Positions 1-11,814 are shown, numbered from the stretch's first letter. The stretch is DNA of 64,000 nucleotides from Canna indica (GCA_034359265.1 CP136895.1:40752001-40816000), one strand, 5' to 3'. A program made the numbers and translations. Notes: a model not told the origin generated them from the letters alone.

Positions 1-851
1 ACTGCCCATCACAACATCTCTTAATCCATACTGCTGCCACTTTCCCTTTTTCCAATTGAGTCACAGCTACTTGTTCCCTTGTTCCTCTATTTCTATCTCT
101 CCCCTCACAATGCCATATGATCCTTCCTCTGGCACCTCATTCTTTGCCTTTTCCGGTCGTTGGAATCATCTCCATCACCACCAAATCAGCCACTACTAGC
201 AGCATTCTCAAATGCCACAACATTTTCCGTGTTTGACTGCTACTTTAGTCATTGCCAATCCGCGTCTCTACCACCTCTCCGACATATTTATGATGGCCTT
301 GATGATTAGTGACCATCCACAATCTGTGCATCATCTTTGCCCCTGTTCTCGTTGCATAATGCGAATCACCATGATTCACCACCCTACTCAACTTATGAGG
401 AGTCAAGCTTTTCGAGTGATGGAGTTGATGCAAGCAATACCTTATTAGGAATTTTATCATTTCCTTCATTTTCTTCTCATGTTAGGCTATACTAAAGGCC
501 GTGGTTTTATGATAATTAATGTTAATTTTCACTTTGAAGTTTCCTTTATTGGATCCTTATTCCTATTAGGGTTAGGATTTCTAAGTTATATATTTCTAAC
601 CCTTGGGGCATTATAGGACAACTTGCAATCGAATATATCTTTTATTTCTTCTCATCTCTCTCTATTCTTTCTCTTCTCCTCTCCATTTCCCTCTTTCCCC
701 CTTTCACTATCTTTCATTTATTTGGTGTTGCATCATTAGGATATGCCCAAAAGTAAACATGGATGTGCTGTAAATAAGAAAATCTTGATCCTGTTGGTTC
801 ACAAACATGTGAAACATGAATACTTCAGATTGCATGGTGGACTATTGTAAT
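1..851. other. Left flank, no gene recognised
   Basis: No coding sequence with a recognisable family is seen. Reading frames of 70-80 codons exist on both strands around 212-469, but they overlap each other antisense and have no motif. A pyrimidine-rich tract (about 640-715, runs of TCTCTC and CCTTT) follows a short AT-rich block. This could be a promoter, 5' untranslated or LTR-type region, but nothing decides it. It may be intergenic or a large intron upstream of the LARP1-type exons. Confidence 0.4.
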
Positions 852-860
852 TTTTAAATA

Positions 861-1132
861 GGGTGAAGGTGCAAATTTGCCTCTCTACTATTGCAAAAAA
901 AACAATGTTGCCCCTCAACTTCATTTGGGTGCAATGTTACCCCTCAACTTACCAACCAGGAGCAATCTTGCCCTCACGTTAACCACTGTTATAATTGATC
1001 CATTTCAGTCGTTTGACTCGAACACATAACATCCCAATCATAAAATATTGACACGTCACACCTTGCGTGGCATAATTAAATAATAAAATAAACTAAACCT
1101 TAACTCATATTAAATAGAATTCTAATTGAGCA
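861..1132 (+). repeat. Left TIR of the MULE
   Basis: About 272 bp, pairing as an inverted repeat with 1845-2102. Internally it repeats a short motif three times in slightly different form (caatgtt/gcccctcaactt, around 900-970), giving a sub-terminal tandem flavour. The inner edge reads ...attgagca and matches tgctcaat at the inner edge of the right arm. Confidence 0.85.
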
Positions 1133-1156
1133 ATATAACATCCATTGATCTCATCA

Positions 1157-1743
1157 ATGTCGTCTTCAACTACATCTTCTATACGGTCTCATATAAGGAG
1201 ACAAACATGAAAATCTCAAATATTGGTCAGGAAAAGCCCCGGGTAGGAGATATTATTCATGTCCTCTGTGTAGAGTAAGTGTACTAAATTTTGGTTTTTT
1301 GGATAATGTTCTCTACAGTTTCGTAGGCTGTGTACCAAGGTTGTGTAGATATGAGATATCTATGTTGCTTTTTTTAGCCAAGTGAGTGCAATTTTTTCTA
1401 TGGTATGACACTGATGACTGATGAGGATACGAAAGAGAGGTCAAAAACCTTGCTTCTTGAACTTCATGATGAGAATAATAAGTTGGGCTAGAAAATTATC
1501 AGACTGAATTGAAGTTGGGCTAGAAAATTATGAGATTGAATTGCAAGATTGATCACCAAGCTGATACAACACAGGAAATGACCATGCAAATAGAGAATAT
1601 GTCTTCAAGGAGAATGGATTTTGGGTTTTAAGTGGAAGAAAGCACGAACATAGGCAACAAAAGGAAGAAATTGATGATGATGACACTTTATTTGTGGTTG
1701 TTATAGTATTTGTTTGCTGGGGATTCTACAATTTTTATGGTTA
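1157..1743 (+). pseudogene. Captured GRF-type zinc-finger, coiled-coil, membrane-tail protein, broken
   Basis: A candidate ATG at 1157 opens a Ser/Thr-rich start (MSSSTTSS). After a frameshift, the frame starting near 1209 reads YWSGKAPGRRYYSCPLC, close to the GRF zinc-finger core (TSxTxxNPGRRFxxCP). A GTAAGT donor follows at about 1273 and a pyrimidine-rich acceptor ends near 1378. The next exon reads ECNFFYGMTLMTDEDTKERS and an acidic, Leu-rich helix, as in the second half of the family. An in-frame stop lies near 1489, beside a local duplication of about 35 bp. The C-terminus (about 1687-1743) is a hydrophobic segment, LFVVVIVFVCWGFYNFYG, then a stop, matching the usual tail anchor. The biochemical role of this family is not established. 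The copy sits wholly inside the MULE TIRs, so capture is the natural explanation. Confidence 0.7.
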
Positions 1744-1844
1744 AGAAGATTTTGAATATGTGGGGTAGGCATATTTTGGGTGGTAACTTTTTGTTTTTTT
1801 TGTGGTCCTACAATAATTTTTGAAGAGATCGATTGATGCAATAG

Positions 1845-2102
1845 TGCTCAATTAGAGTTCTATTTAATATGAGTTTAAGGGTTAGTTTAGGTATTTTTAT
1901 TATTTAATTATGCCACATAAGGTCTGATGTGTCCATGTGTTCGGGTCAAACGACTGAAACGGGTCAATTATAACGGTGGGTTAAAGTGAGGGAAAGATTG
2001 CTTTTGTTTGGTGAGGTGAGGGGTAACATTGCACCAGTTTGGTAAGTTGAGAGGTAACATTGCACCCAAATGAAGTAGAGGGGCAAACTTGCACCTTCAA
2101 CC
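1845..2102 (-). repeat. Right TIR of the MULE
   Basis: About 258 bp, the reverse complement of 861-1132 with substitutions and small indels. It ends in ccttcaacc directly before the second copy of the 9-bp target duplication. Confidence 0.85.
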
Positions 2103-2200
2103 TTTTAAATACTAATAGAATATTAATTCTTGTAGCATATTTCTTGTCAGGGATGAAGCTAGGATTTGAACTTTAGGCAGCCCAGAATAACTAGTTCTAA

Positions 2201-2257
2201 TATACCTAGTTTACATACAGAAGTATACCTGAAGTATACCTAGTTTACATACAGAAG
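2201..2257. repeat. Short tandem duplication (34-bp period)
   Basis: The 23-bp block tatacctagtttacatacag+aag occurs at 2201-2223 and again at 2235-2257, separated by 11 bp. No coding or transposon context is evident. The rest of 2112-2709 holds no recognised feature. Confidence 0.7.
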
Positions 2258-2709
2258 TGATTGTCTAAGATAAAAATTTCATGGAAATATTGGATTAAGT
2301 AGTGATACTTTCATGAAGTTTTCTTTGCCAAAAAGGTGACAAACCTTGTCGGTAAAAAAGCAGAAAATCATGACATTGCAAGAGATAAGAATGTGAAGCT
2401 TTACATATGATACGGCTAATTTTATTCCTTGGAACATATTTTTTTCAGTTTTCCATACAATGGTTGATTCATAGACTTAGGCTCAATTATATTTCTACAC
2501 AATAAAGAGGAAAAAGAAGACATCAGGGTATACCTTATGCTTATCTTTCATGCAGGTGAAGTTTACTAGCTTGCAACATAGAATTGCTCATAAAGAAGGG
2601 GATTATATTTTTAGTACAATTAGATGGTTGTGTTATGAATTCTAAGCCTTTTTCCATGAACATGCATGAAGGGGATCATGCTGTTTGGCATGAGATCAAG
2701 CATACCATG

Positions 2710-3292
2710 CAAAGTTGTCAAAGGCGCTTGCCTGGGCGCCTAGGCACACCAAGGTGAGGCGCCAAACGGGTCAAGCTCCTTGGCCAAGCCAAGGCGCACC
2801 GCCTTCACCCAGGCGCGCGCCTTGGTCGCGCTAGGGGCTTTTTTTTGAAGCCCCAGTCGCGTTGGGTGAAGTCCATTTTTTTTTTCTTATTAAGAGTAGT
2901 AAAAAAATTAGAAAAAACCATTTAGGGCTTCAACCATGCATCACACTTCCTTCACACGCCCAGCCACGAGAGCCGTCGGAGTGCTACCCGGTTTCCTTCA
3001 AGTAAGTTATTTTATTTTCTTTCTTCTCTTCTTCTTCTTCTTCATTACTTCTCTTCTTTTCAGCCGCCTTTCTCTTCTTTATCTTCCTTTATTTTTCTTT
3101 TAGCTACGAGCACCTTCATTCAACATAAACTTCATTGCATATCATATTCTTATTGTTTGAGAAAAGTATAGATAATATTTTTAAAATTGTGCGCCTTGCT
3201 TCGGTCAGGCACGCTCTTTTTTTGCGCCGTGCGCCTCAGGCAATTATGGGACCTTTGTGCCCTGAGTGCACCTAGCGCCTTTGACAACCTTG
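2710..3292. mobile_element. Short non-autonomous element with GGCGCC-rich ends (hAT-like MITE)
   Basis: The ends form an inverted repeat: CAAAGTTGTCAAAGGCGCT on the left, and the reverse complement of agcgcctttgacaaccttg on the right. Both terminal 100-bp blocks are rich in GGCGC and GCGCC motifs, while the middle is AT-rich with CTT runs. There is no transposase frame. The end structure resembles non-autonomous hAT elements of plants. I could not find a convincing 8-bp target duplication, so superfamily assignment and exact ends are tentative. Confidence 0.6.
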
Positions 3293-6173
3293 AGATATTT
3301 ATAGCATACAGACTTGTGTTGGTGCTGTTCAATATACATGACTAGGCCCATTTTTGGCTCATGTCAAATAGCATAGCGGAGTGTCAACGACATAACACAA
3401 TCATATCATGCTAGAAAGGTAATTGCACACTTGAATATCACAAAATGGAAATTCTAGATCAAAGTTGGGAGGACAATGATTCATGCATGGCAGGGAGTAA
3501 CTGTTACCTGATAGTTTGCTTGGAGAATGATGATGTCATCATCCAAAAATTTTGCAAGAGTTGTACTTTTTATATTATTATTTTGGTGAATTACCTTTTG
3601 AACCTACAAAGACTTTCTTGTGGGAGTTTTAGGAGTTGGGACAATTATATACTCGGAAAGGATCACATGCCATGATGAGTGTGGAAATAAAAAAAAGTTG
3701 AAATCTGATGATGTAACATGTAACAATGTAGACTGAAGCACCTGGTATCAGATGTGTGGACAGATCTGGTATGTGATGGTGTCAATTTGCGTTCATGGTT
3801 TTCTTTGTTCTACTGGAAAGAACAACTTCTACTGCAGGTTATCTATGCTTTTTCAGTATGTAATTTGGATTTTTTTTTTTTTGAAAATTAAGAAGGGAAG
3901 CCCCCTAATCTATTTATGCTAAAGACAAAAAAAACTTACATAAGCTTCCTATACAAGAGGCAAGTAGCCTTCAGAAGGAAAGGACAAAATCCAACTTGTT
4001 CTGTTAAATGTCATATTTCTGCAACTAGGGATACAAGTTTGAGTTCAAGACTCTGATTAACTGAAATTGTCAACTAGTCGTAAGACTTGAGAGAAATCAG
4101 GGTTCACTCCAAGAAACATTCTCTAAGCATAAAAGAAGGGAAATGGAAAAAAAATACATGATATCTTTAAGATTGATGCTTATCCCAAAAAGTTTACAAA
4201 CAAGGATGATTTATCATATATTATCAAGATGATAACTAACGTTTTTTACAAGCTACAAGCACTATGCTCGCATTTCTATGGAGGCAGAGTAACGGGAAGA
4301 TGTACATCCCAACAATCTATTTGTGGATACTATGGATGTATATGTAACCTGTTCCTAACCAATATAAATATATGGACTATCTCCTAATGATGATAGATAG
4401 AAAAGTAGCAGCAGAGGTGGAGAATTTAGGAGAAGCGAACAGCTGAAGGATGGTCATCCAATTCTATGAGGATGGTGCCTGCCCCTGGGGTTCACCATAA
4501 TATATGGTCAATCTAGTTAAAAAGAGTTGGTCTATTGTAATTGAGGGGCATATTGCAGGGAATGTCCCAATTTTCAGCTATTTAGTAGAACATGCCAAAT
4601 ATGTTACACTTAATTCCCCAAGTTGATGGGTAAGGACCAATGTACCCCTGTAAATTATTTAAGTTGACAGGCAATGTAACCCTGTAAATAGATAGTTGTA
4701 AGACTCTAATATTCATGCTTTAACATTATCTCATTCTTTTCCCTGATAATCTACTCCACCTGGAAATGATGTGTTGTTGGCAACATCCTTAGCAGTCAAG
4801 AGAAAAAGGTTGGTCATATTTATCTTTTTAATGAAGAAATACAAGTTTTTCTATAAATTAGTCATGTAAACCTGTGTCCTATCTGGATTTTGAGGACTAT
4901 TTTGATAAATGGTCCGATAGATCAGCCAAAACAATTCTTGAATGGTCCTCTGAGAATTAAGAGCTTGAACATGTACCCTATCTGATCCCCTATTGGACCA
5001 ATCTCAATTCCCAACACATTATTTAATACTGAAATATCATTTCGAAATACTTTAAGTTCTAATCTATTTTATAATATCTCCTATATTTTATAGTTTAATG
5101 AGAACTCTTATTGGAATCTTACTAGTTCTTTTTGTCATGATTTGTTTGCATATTTTGTAACTATAGATCTTCATTCTGGTATCAGACTGCTTATCCGACA
5201 GCATTCTTAATTTTTTACTAGATTCCCATCCAGATCCCACCTGAATTAGGTTGGCTTTTTAGTAAACAAATTTAGTTATGACTCAAATCTACTTCTGATG
5301 GGTACTATATTGAAGACTTGAAGTTCATAACAAAAATACTTCTATAGAAGTTTTCGTTGGATCAAATAACAAGCCATTAATTGTTAGTTTTATCATGGAA
5401 ATTCTATGTTTGGGTGAATGTAGACTTGTAATTTCATGTGGAGAAGGTATTTTGGTGTTTGAAACTCAGAAAACATGTACCACAGTTATCGGTTTGGCCT
5501 GATGTATATTTGGCAACAGAAGTCATCACAATTGAAATAATCTTGTTAGAAATGTTTTTTTCCTCTATGTTGATAACTAAGCCATTTTTGTCATTCAGTT
5601 CGTTGGTGCAACCTAAAAGTTATATTATAGATTACGCAGAGTTTTAAAGTCATGACAGCCACTATTTGATATACTAGTCACATGAATATTTTAGATTACT
5701 TTCATATTAGTTTCCTCGAACTTAACAAAAACACCTCATATTCTCTAGTCATTTATTAATTTGTCAGCATATTTGCATTCCACCTAAGTTCTTTCATGGA
5801 TCAAGTTATCTAATATAGAAGATTTTTCCCATGTTCAGCTTATTTTTGCTAACTTAAGTTTCCTTATGAGAAATGATATCTTGATATATGTATTACATAC
5901 TTATGGTTGTGTTAATTTTCAATGATAGGAAATGTAGATATGTTCTTTTGATGGATCTTAAAAGGATTTTAGGAGGAAATAATCTGTTACTATTTTCTTA
6001 AGAACTGTTATTTGCAGGCTATTGGTTGTGTGGTTAGTCATGAGTTTCCTTCTGTGGATGTTCATATGGTGTCATTTGATTTTTCTTTTACTTTTGATTT
6101 CTTCAATGTTCTTCCATTTAATACCAAAGTATTTTTCATCAATATTAGAATATTGCTCTTCATTGTTTTGCAG
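3293..6173. other. Low-copy AT-rich region, no gene recognised
   Basis: No domain-bearing frame is visible on either strand. Short frames at 3445-3675, 5438-5647 and 6012-6173 have no recognisable family. Because it lies directly upstream of two LARP1-type exons on the + strand, much of this may be intron of that gene. I could not locate the expected preceding exon (the first half of the La module). A sequence around 4320-4700 (TATAAATATATGG, then short-repeat text) looks like decayed LTR but is unassigned. Confidence 0.35.
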
Positions 6174-6787
6174 GTTGTGCAATTAACTAACAGCATAGAG
6201 TTTGTATTGGAAACAGTGCGGCTGTCAAATGTTGTGGAAGTTCAGGTGCCTTCCTATAAATTTCATTTTTGTATTGAGCTTGCTTCTACTTGAAAGATAA
6301 ATGAAAAATGTCCACCTGGCTGATGGCATTAAGCCATCCTTTTTCTATTTTGCTTTTGCTCCACTATTTTAATAACATTAGTTGAATTTGATCATCCTTT
6401 TTCCTATTTTGTTTCTGTGCCACTGTTTTAGTAACATTAGGTGAATCGTCAAGTATGGTAATCATGACACTGTCTTGTGCATGATCACATGTGCATCCGC
6501 GCACACCTATTGTGCAGCTACCATTTCTTACTTGCTGTTTGGCATGCTTGTTTCAGGGTGACAAAATAAGAAAGCATAATGATTGGGTGAATTGGCTTCT
6601 TCCACGAACTAACAATGCTACTTCCAGTTCCTCTCCAACACCACCAAACCCTGAAAATCTGGCAGCTAGCTTGGAATCTGTTGGGTTAGGCGGGGCTGCT
6701 GACCAAAATAGGCTAAATAGCACAGGTGTAGCAAGTCCTGGTGAGGCACTTCTTAGTAAATCAGCATCTGGTAAATTGAAGAACTAA
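6174..6787 (+). CDS. Last two exons of a La-related protein 1-type gene (partial)
   Basis: Exon A (6174-6245, 24 codons) follows a ttgttttgcag acceptor and ends at a GT donor. Exon B (6557-6787, 76 codons plus stop TAA) follows a tgcttgtttcag acceptor. Spliced in phase, the junction reads SNVVEVQ/GDKIRKHNDW, then VNWLLP. This is the C-terminal part of the La motif (winged-helix RNA-binding module) as found in plant LARP1 proteins, which bind mRNA and act in mRNA translation and decay. The remaining tail is Ser/Pro/Asn-rich (SSSSPTPPNPENLAASLE) and fits the short tail after the La motif in the plant LARP1B/1C type. The exon with the first half of the La motif was not found upstream. The gene may therefore extend left across large introns or be a truncated copy. 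The absence of stops and good splice sites favour a real gene end. Confidence 0.7.
6246..6556 (+). other. Intron of the LARP1-type gene
   Basis: Starts GTGCCT directly after codon VEVQ and ends TTTCAG before GDKIRK. It is 311 bp, phase 0. It contains a partly duplicated block (catcctttttctattttg and a second copy about 80 bp later), which explains its low complexity. Confidence 0.7.
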
Positions 6788-9700
6788 TTACATCCAGATG
6801 TAAATCTCAGGCAAGATGTAAATGGGAAAGTAATTGGAAACTGTGACCTAGTCACGAGGGGGACACATTATGAAGTTCACTCTCACAATGGATGAATCAC
6901 TAGCAAGGTTTTACTGGTTATTTGCGAGGTTGATGTTTAATCTTTGCTACCCCAAGATTTGAAACTATTATCTGAGGCTGAAGGAACAAAAGGCTAGTGT
7001 CAGAAAGTTTAGAAACAAAGAAGGGAATTGAAGTATAAAAAGGGAAATGTATAGAAGCTGCACAGGAGGTTATATTTTGTTGACAGGTGCTATCTGATTA
7101 ACTTAGGTCATTAGCTCATTTCATATCTCTTCCTCGGTCTTTTTTGGCTGTGAACCATTTCTGTCTCCTTAAAGAGGATCTGAACTCTTCTCCTTTTGAG
7201 TTACCGAGGAAGTTGTCCGTTCTGAACTTTTTCAAGTGACTTATTTATTTCCTCAAATATTTTCATCATTTTCCATTAAAAAGAAACATACAACACAATT
7301 TTAGTTTACTTTATTGATATTGAAGAACATACTGTTTAAATTCCCAGATTGCTGGTGGACTAAAGTTATTTTACTGAATTATTCTTTACATAGATTTAAT
7401 TGCACGCCCGTTTGATTTTTATTATCCATTTTGGTTATGGTTCATGGAATCATTTGCCGATGGTGTATCTGTAGCCGCATAGCACATGCAGGTAAATGTT
7501 TATTCAAGATTTCCTTTTCTTGGCAGTAATAATCGGTCTCAAAATATTGGTCTTGATTCCAAATATACAGCGTGTACACAGATTACCCATCATGAGTTGC
7601 ACGTTGTTATGTTAAGACTTGATGCTAATACTCATTATGTATTGTGCATTGTTACAGTAACTGTAAACCCCGGAGATGAAACTATTGACTTTCTAGATGG
7701 TATATGGGCGAATTTCATCAATATAAGTTATCCCCAACCATCTTCATTTTGTATCCTCATCAACCTCCAACCCTTCATGTATTTTATGGATTTGTCACCT
7801 TCCATCCTTTTGAACATTTGAACCAAATTCCTAAATCCCTCTATATTTGATGTATGCATAAATTTACTAGCGTCAGGTGTTATGTTGGGTTTATGCCCAA
7901 CTTATTTTCTTGCATTGACAATTGGAAGCCAGAATATCCAGAAAAGAAAAGGGATATTTTTGACAAAAAAACTCCCCCAGTCAGTAGTATAATTAAATGA
8001 GAGGCTGCCAGAGTCACATTTGAACTTGCTTGATCAAATGTAGTACAGATTTGGGGAAGCAATCAAGCTTGATCAAAAGAGATAAGAACAATTGCGATCC
8101 AAACCTCCAGCTTTGCTGCTCTCCCTCCTACTGCTTCTCCTTGAGAATGTTCAAGTTCTAAGCTAAAGTGCAAACAAGACAGATCCAAGTTTGGCGGTCA
8201 TTCTATCGTCAATCATGGAAAAAACAATGTGCTTACTATCACTAATGGTTTATTTGTTTCACTAAAGATAGGATAACAAATGAGATGTAGTATTGGACAT
8301 GATTTTTTTAATTCAATATTCATCGGATGTAATGTCAATTTTACATTCTTCTATTCTCATTTTTATTCTAATCTTGCACTAAACAAATAATGAATTAAAC
8401 TTCATCTCTTATCCTATGTCTTTTAATCCTATAAAGTAAATAAGCTCTAATAGATTGAACTTCCCTCGTGCTAAGAACTTCGAGGGCCACCGGGGCACTA
8501 GGAGATTTTCCAATGGAAGAAACCCCTTAGACATACTCGGTGAGTATTAGTGAAGCTTTGCTTAGGCTTGAGGCTTAGCTATTGGTTGATTGATATGGAT
8601 ATTTTATGAGAAATACATTGACAACATAAAATATAAATGCAACATTAAGTGCAAATGAAGGATAAAATTATCTTTTTCATTTAAATAAAATACAAGAAGT
8701 ATAATTTACCTAAACACTCCTATATAAGTTACAGAAGTTGTGCTTTCTAAAAATGTATCAATTGGATAAGGTCTCTTTTGTCTACCAAACAAGGTCATAG
8801 ACAATGCAAGATTTATGTACATAGTTTTACCCTTGCACCACGAAAAAGACTATTTTTGCGACTCAAAATTCATCTCTCATATTGCAATAAAGCAACTTAA
8901 TCATTCTTAGCATAACATGCTATATTTTAATACTTACTTAATCACCAAGTTAAGTAAATACAAGCTCATATAGGAAAAACAATAGTACGTTGAATGCACC
9001 AACAAATGAATTAAAAAATATCTGTAGCAACATATATCGCCAGTTAATCAAAATCCAAATGATTTCATGAAAATAAAATTAATATTTGCAATACATATAA
9101 ACATCTGATGGGAGTGAAAGGAATTTATTTGTCAAACTGCTTCAAATATTGATGATATACCAATTAACTTGGCAACCGCAAATCTAAAGTTATCAAATTT
9201 ATTATGAGAATGATCAATAATCCAATAGTTGAAGCTTTGTTTGGTGTACTTTAAAAAAAATATACAATTTACACACATGTGGAGAAATCATTTTCAATAA
9301 TATCTAATCAATTGTGGTTTTGTATCACTTTCACTATTTATGGTGAACAAAATCAGCAATCTACCATTGTTTTAAACCATCATTAACTTAGGATCATGAT
9401 ATTATACTGGTAACAATCAAGATAAATGTAATAACAATGTCATTAATCATATAAAAAAGCAAAGTGATACTGAAAAAATCATACATAAATAACCTTGAAA
9501 TTAATAAATTCTCAAGTGTTGTAAAAATAACCTAAAAAAATCATACACACTTAACCTTGGGAAAAAATCATACATAAGATAACATGCATGCTTAACAAAG
9601 ATGCAACAGAAACCCATCAACATTTTATTTTATGATTGTGCTTACACCCTAAATGGTTGGAATTTTCTCCTAATGATGGACCACTTGCTGATGACGTTCG

Positions 9701-10359
9701 CTTCCATTCAAACCATGGATGACTCAACTACAATCGCACGACGCGTGCAGAGAAGAAAATGTTCAGAAGAATTCTCTATTAGCAGTGGTGCATATGGTAT
9801 ATGAATGAAATAGACGATGTTTTCAAAACGAATTGCTATCAAACACTAGCTGGTACTGTGTCTATCACCATGCACGTAGACACATCACAAGTGGCTTCAG
9901 CCATCACTTGAATCAGTTTTTGTATAGGGACAACTATTGGTCAAGCTAATTAAGTATGCTTGGTTTGTATTTTTGTAACTTTCTTTCTCTCTTTCTTCCC
10001 CTCCTTGTTGTCTCTTCATTCTTGCTCATGAATGAATGACAATTTTCTTTTCTCAAAGAAAAGTGTTGTGAAAATAATCCTTTTATAAAAATAGTCCTTT
10101 TAGATAGCTTCAACTTAAGCAAACTTTACCATCTAGAATGTCCCAAAATCTTATGAGTTCAAAAACATGTGATCTTTACTATCAACACTGGCATTATTTT
10201 TACTGATTTAAGTAAAGCTTCGCAATTTACAGCTTCATAGTTAGGGGTAAAAGAAGCATGTGACAACATATCTTGGTACAAATCTTCATGCCCAAGATCA
10301 ATAACCTGGAGTAAGCTTTGCATCAGGTGGTTGTCGATATGATCCACTCACATCAAAAT
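6788..10359. other. 3' flank of the LARP1-type gene and AT-rich intergenic sequence
   Basis: The first few hundred bases are probably 3' untranslated sequence, though no poly(A) signal can be chosen with confidence. Beyond that, frames at 7486-7821, 9601-9804 and 10159-10347 lack recognisable domains. A short hairpin (gttgggtttatgcccaac) sits at 7882-7899. From about 8600 to 9600 the DNA is very AT-rich and featureless to me. Confidence 0.35.
8248..8453. mobile_element. Possible decayed MITE
   Basis: The left end (ggtttatttgtttcactaaa...ataggataac) and the reverse complement of the right end (agcttatttactttatagg...cataggataagagatg) match imperfectly over roughly 40 bp. Short flanks resemble each other (ctaatg/ctaata). 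The element is short, AT-rich and non-coding. The match is weak and could be chance in AT-rich DNA. Confidence 0.3.
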
Positions 10360-11236
10360 TGTTAGGAAGAAAACGGATCTTCCTGCAAGGATACAAAAGT
10401 CCAAATGCTAAAAAACAAAGTAGCCAAAATGAATAAATTCAGAAAGAACAAAAAAACACCAAGAATTTACGTGATTCGGTCCGGCGGGGTACCAGTCCTA
10501 CATCCACGGGGAGAAGAGTGCATTGATATTTATTAATAAGAGAAAGAATCCGGCAAGTACAAGTGAATCAGAATAAAAAACTGATGATTAAATAATAAAA
10601 GAAAAGAAATACTGTCTGAAATCGAAAAATTTTCTGCACTCCGGAATTTGATTTTCTGCTTCTGCCTAAAACTGCGAAAGAGAGTTGTGGATGTCGCATC
10701 CTGCACTTTGATCTTCTTGCTTCTACCTGAGACAGTGTGAAGGAGAAGAGTGCGGCCGAAAAGGAACACCTTTTGGAAACAAGGTTTTCGGGATGATTTG
10801 GAACCTTGACATTCTGCCTCTTTTATAGTGCATCAGGAACCGACTTCTGTCGTCTGATTCGGCAAGAGATCTAAAAAGATCTTTGGAAAAAATCATGCAG
10901 AGGAGGCGTTCGATCTGATCCAGCAGCGTGCAACATTTATTTTGACCGAGAAAAAATATGGATGTTGACCGAATTATAAGCGAGCAGGTGGCAGTATTTG
11001 TAATTTGATTTTGAATTGTGTGTCCGGTGTCAACATTGGCGGGCGTGTAGGAATTGGGGTGCAGCTGGCGCGTGCGCTGCATGCGGGCTGCGCGTGGGAG
11101 ATGGGCTCGGCCTATTGCTTGGCTCGCTTGGGCCGAACCGAGCCCAGTGAGCAGTAGTCCCTTTTTCTTTTGATCCATCTTTGTATTTCTTGCCCATTTG
11201 AATTCGGATTGGGTTTAAATTGAATCAACTCTCACA
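10360..11236 (-). repeat. 3' LTR of the Copia element
   Basis: On the minus strand the LTR runs TGTGAGAGTTGATTC...CCTAACA, i.e. TG...CA ends. It is preceded by a purine-rich tract (caaaggaggacat) next to the RNase H stop. Within it, a block around 10470-10520 (reverse complement of gtgattcggtccggcggggt) is the conserved 'exposed to the coding 3' end' type sequence of plant Copia LTRs. The flanking aaaat at 10355-10359 would be the target duplication, but the other end is lost so it cannot be confirmed. Confidence 0.7.
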
Positions 11237-11260
11237 ATGTCCTCCTTTGATGAGATTTGA
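11237..11260 (-). promoter_or_regulatory. Polypurine tract of the Copia element
   Basis: On the minus strand the sequence reads tctcatcaaaggaggacat, immediately upstream of the LTR start TGTGAG. This is the plus-strand primer site expected at the 3' LTR boundary. Confidence 0.6.
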
Positions 11261-11303
11261 GCTTGATGTAGCCTTCTTCTCTTCTCCCAAGAGCCCTGTA
11301 GGG

Positions 11304-11814
11304 CTAACCTATGCCTTGAATCAGCCAAACCAAGTTGATGTAGTGATCAAACTTGGTTGTTGGTAGAACTTTTGTTAGCATATCTGCAAGATTATGAGCC
11401 ATGTCAATTTTTTGAAGCCTGATTTCCCCTTTTAAAAAAATATCTCTGGTGAAATGAAATCTAACATCAATGTGCTTTGTCCTTTCATAGTACATCTGGT
11501 GTTTTGATAGATGAATTGCACTCTCACTGTCGTTGTGTACCACTATGTCCACCTTTTTGGAAGTTAATTCTTTTAGGAGATTCTCGAGCCAAATAGCCTC
11601 TTTAATTGCTTTTGTAATTTTCATGTATTCTGCTTCAATGGTAGAAAGAGCAACTGTTGGTTGTAGTCCGACTTTCCATCTTACAACAGTTTTGCCTACA
11701 GTGAAGATATAGGCAGTGATGGATCTCCTCTTATCAAGATCGTCGATAAAGTCAGAGTATGAATATCCTGTAAAGGATTCATTAGTTTGAAAAATAAGAC
11801 CAGTTTTATAAGTA
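11304..11814 (-). pseudogene. Copia RNase H fragment
   Basis: Minus-strand frame beginning at GTYKTGLIF and containing GYSYSDFIDDLDKRRS, TVALSTIEAEYM, EAIWLENLL, HNDSESAIHLSK and ERTKHIDVRFHF, ending LADMLTK plus about 25 residues. These are the standard Copia RNase H blocks, with the acidic residues largely kept. The first residues are cut off at 11815-11819, where a solo LTR begins; the frame resumes at 14355 (YLQG). The open frame extends to 11876 into the LTR, but that part (KVENLRPTQ) is LTR sequence and not protein. Confidence 0.85.

Larger units (their letters stand above)
861..2102. mobile_element. Non-autonomous Mutator-like element (Pack-MULE type) with long TIRs
   Basis: The element has terminal inverted repeats of about 260-270 bp (861-1132 and 1845-2102). 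The outermost bases read GGGTGAAGGTGCAAATTTGCC on the left; the right end, reverse-complemented, differs at a few positions. It is bounded by a perfect 9-bp target duplication, ttttaaata, at 852-860 and 2103-2111. Long TIRs with a 9-bp duplication are diagnostic of the Mutator superfamily. No MURA transposase is seen, so movement would need a transposase in trans. The interior carries a broken GRF-type zinc-finger gene copy. The two TIRs differ by scattered substitutions and small indels, so the insertion is not very recent. Confidence 0.9.

Noticed and set aside
212..469. Two antisense-overlapping frames near the left edge
   Set aside because: No motif, no start context or splice support, and mutual overlap on opposite strands.
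7486..7821. 111-codon plus-strand frame downstream of the LARP1-type gene
   Set aside because: No recognisable domain; AT-rich and unsupported by splice or start signals. Possibly chance.
9601..9804. 67-codon frame with a DDSTT segment
   Set aside because: No family recognised; surrounded by featureless AT-rich DNA.
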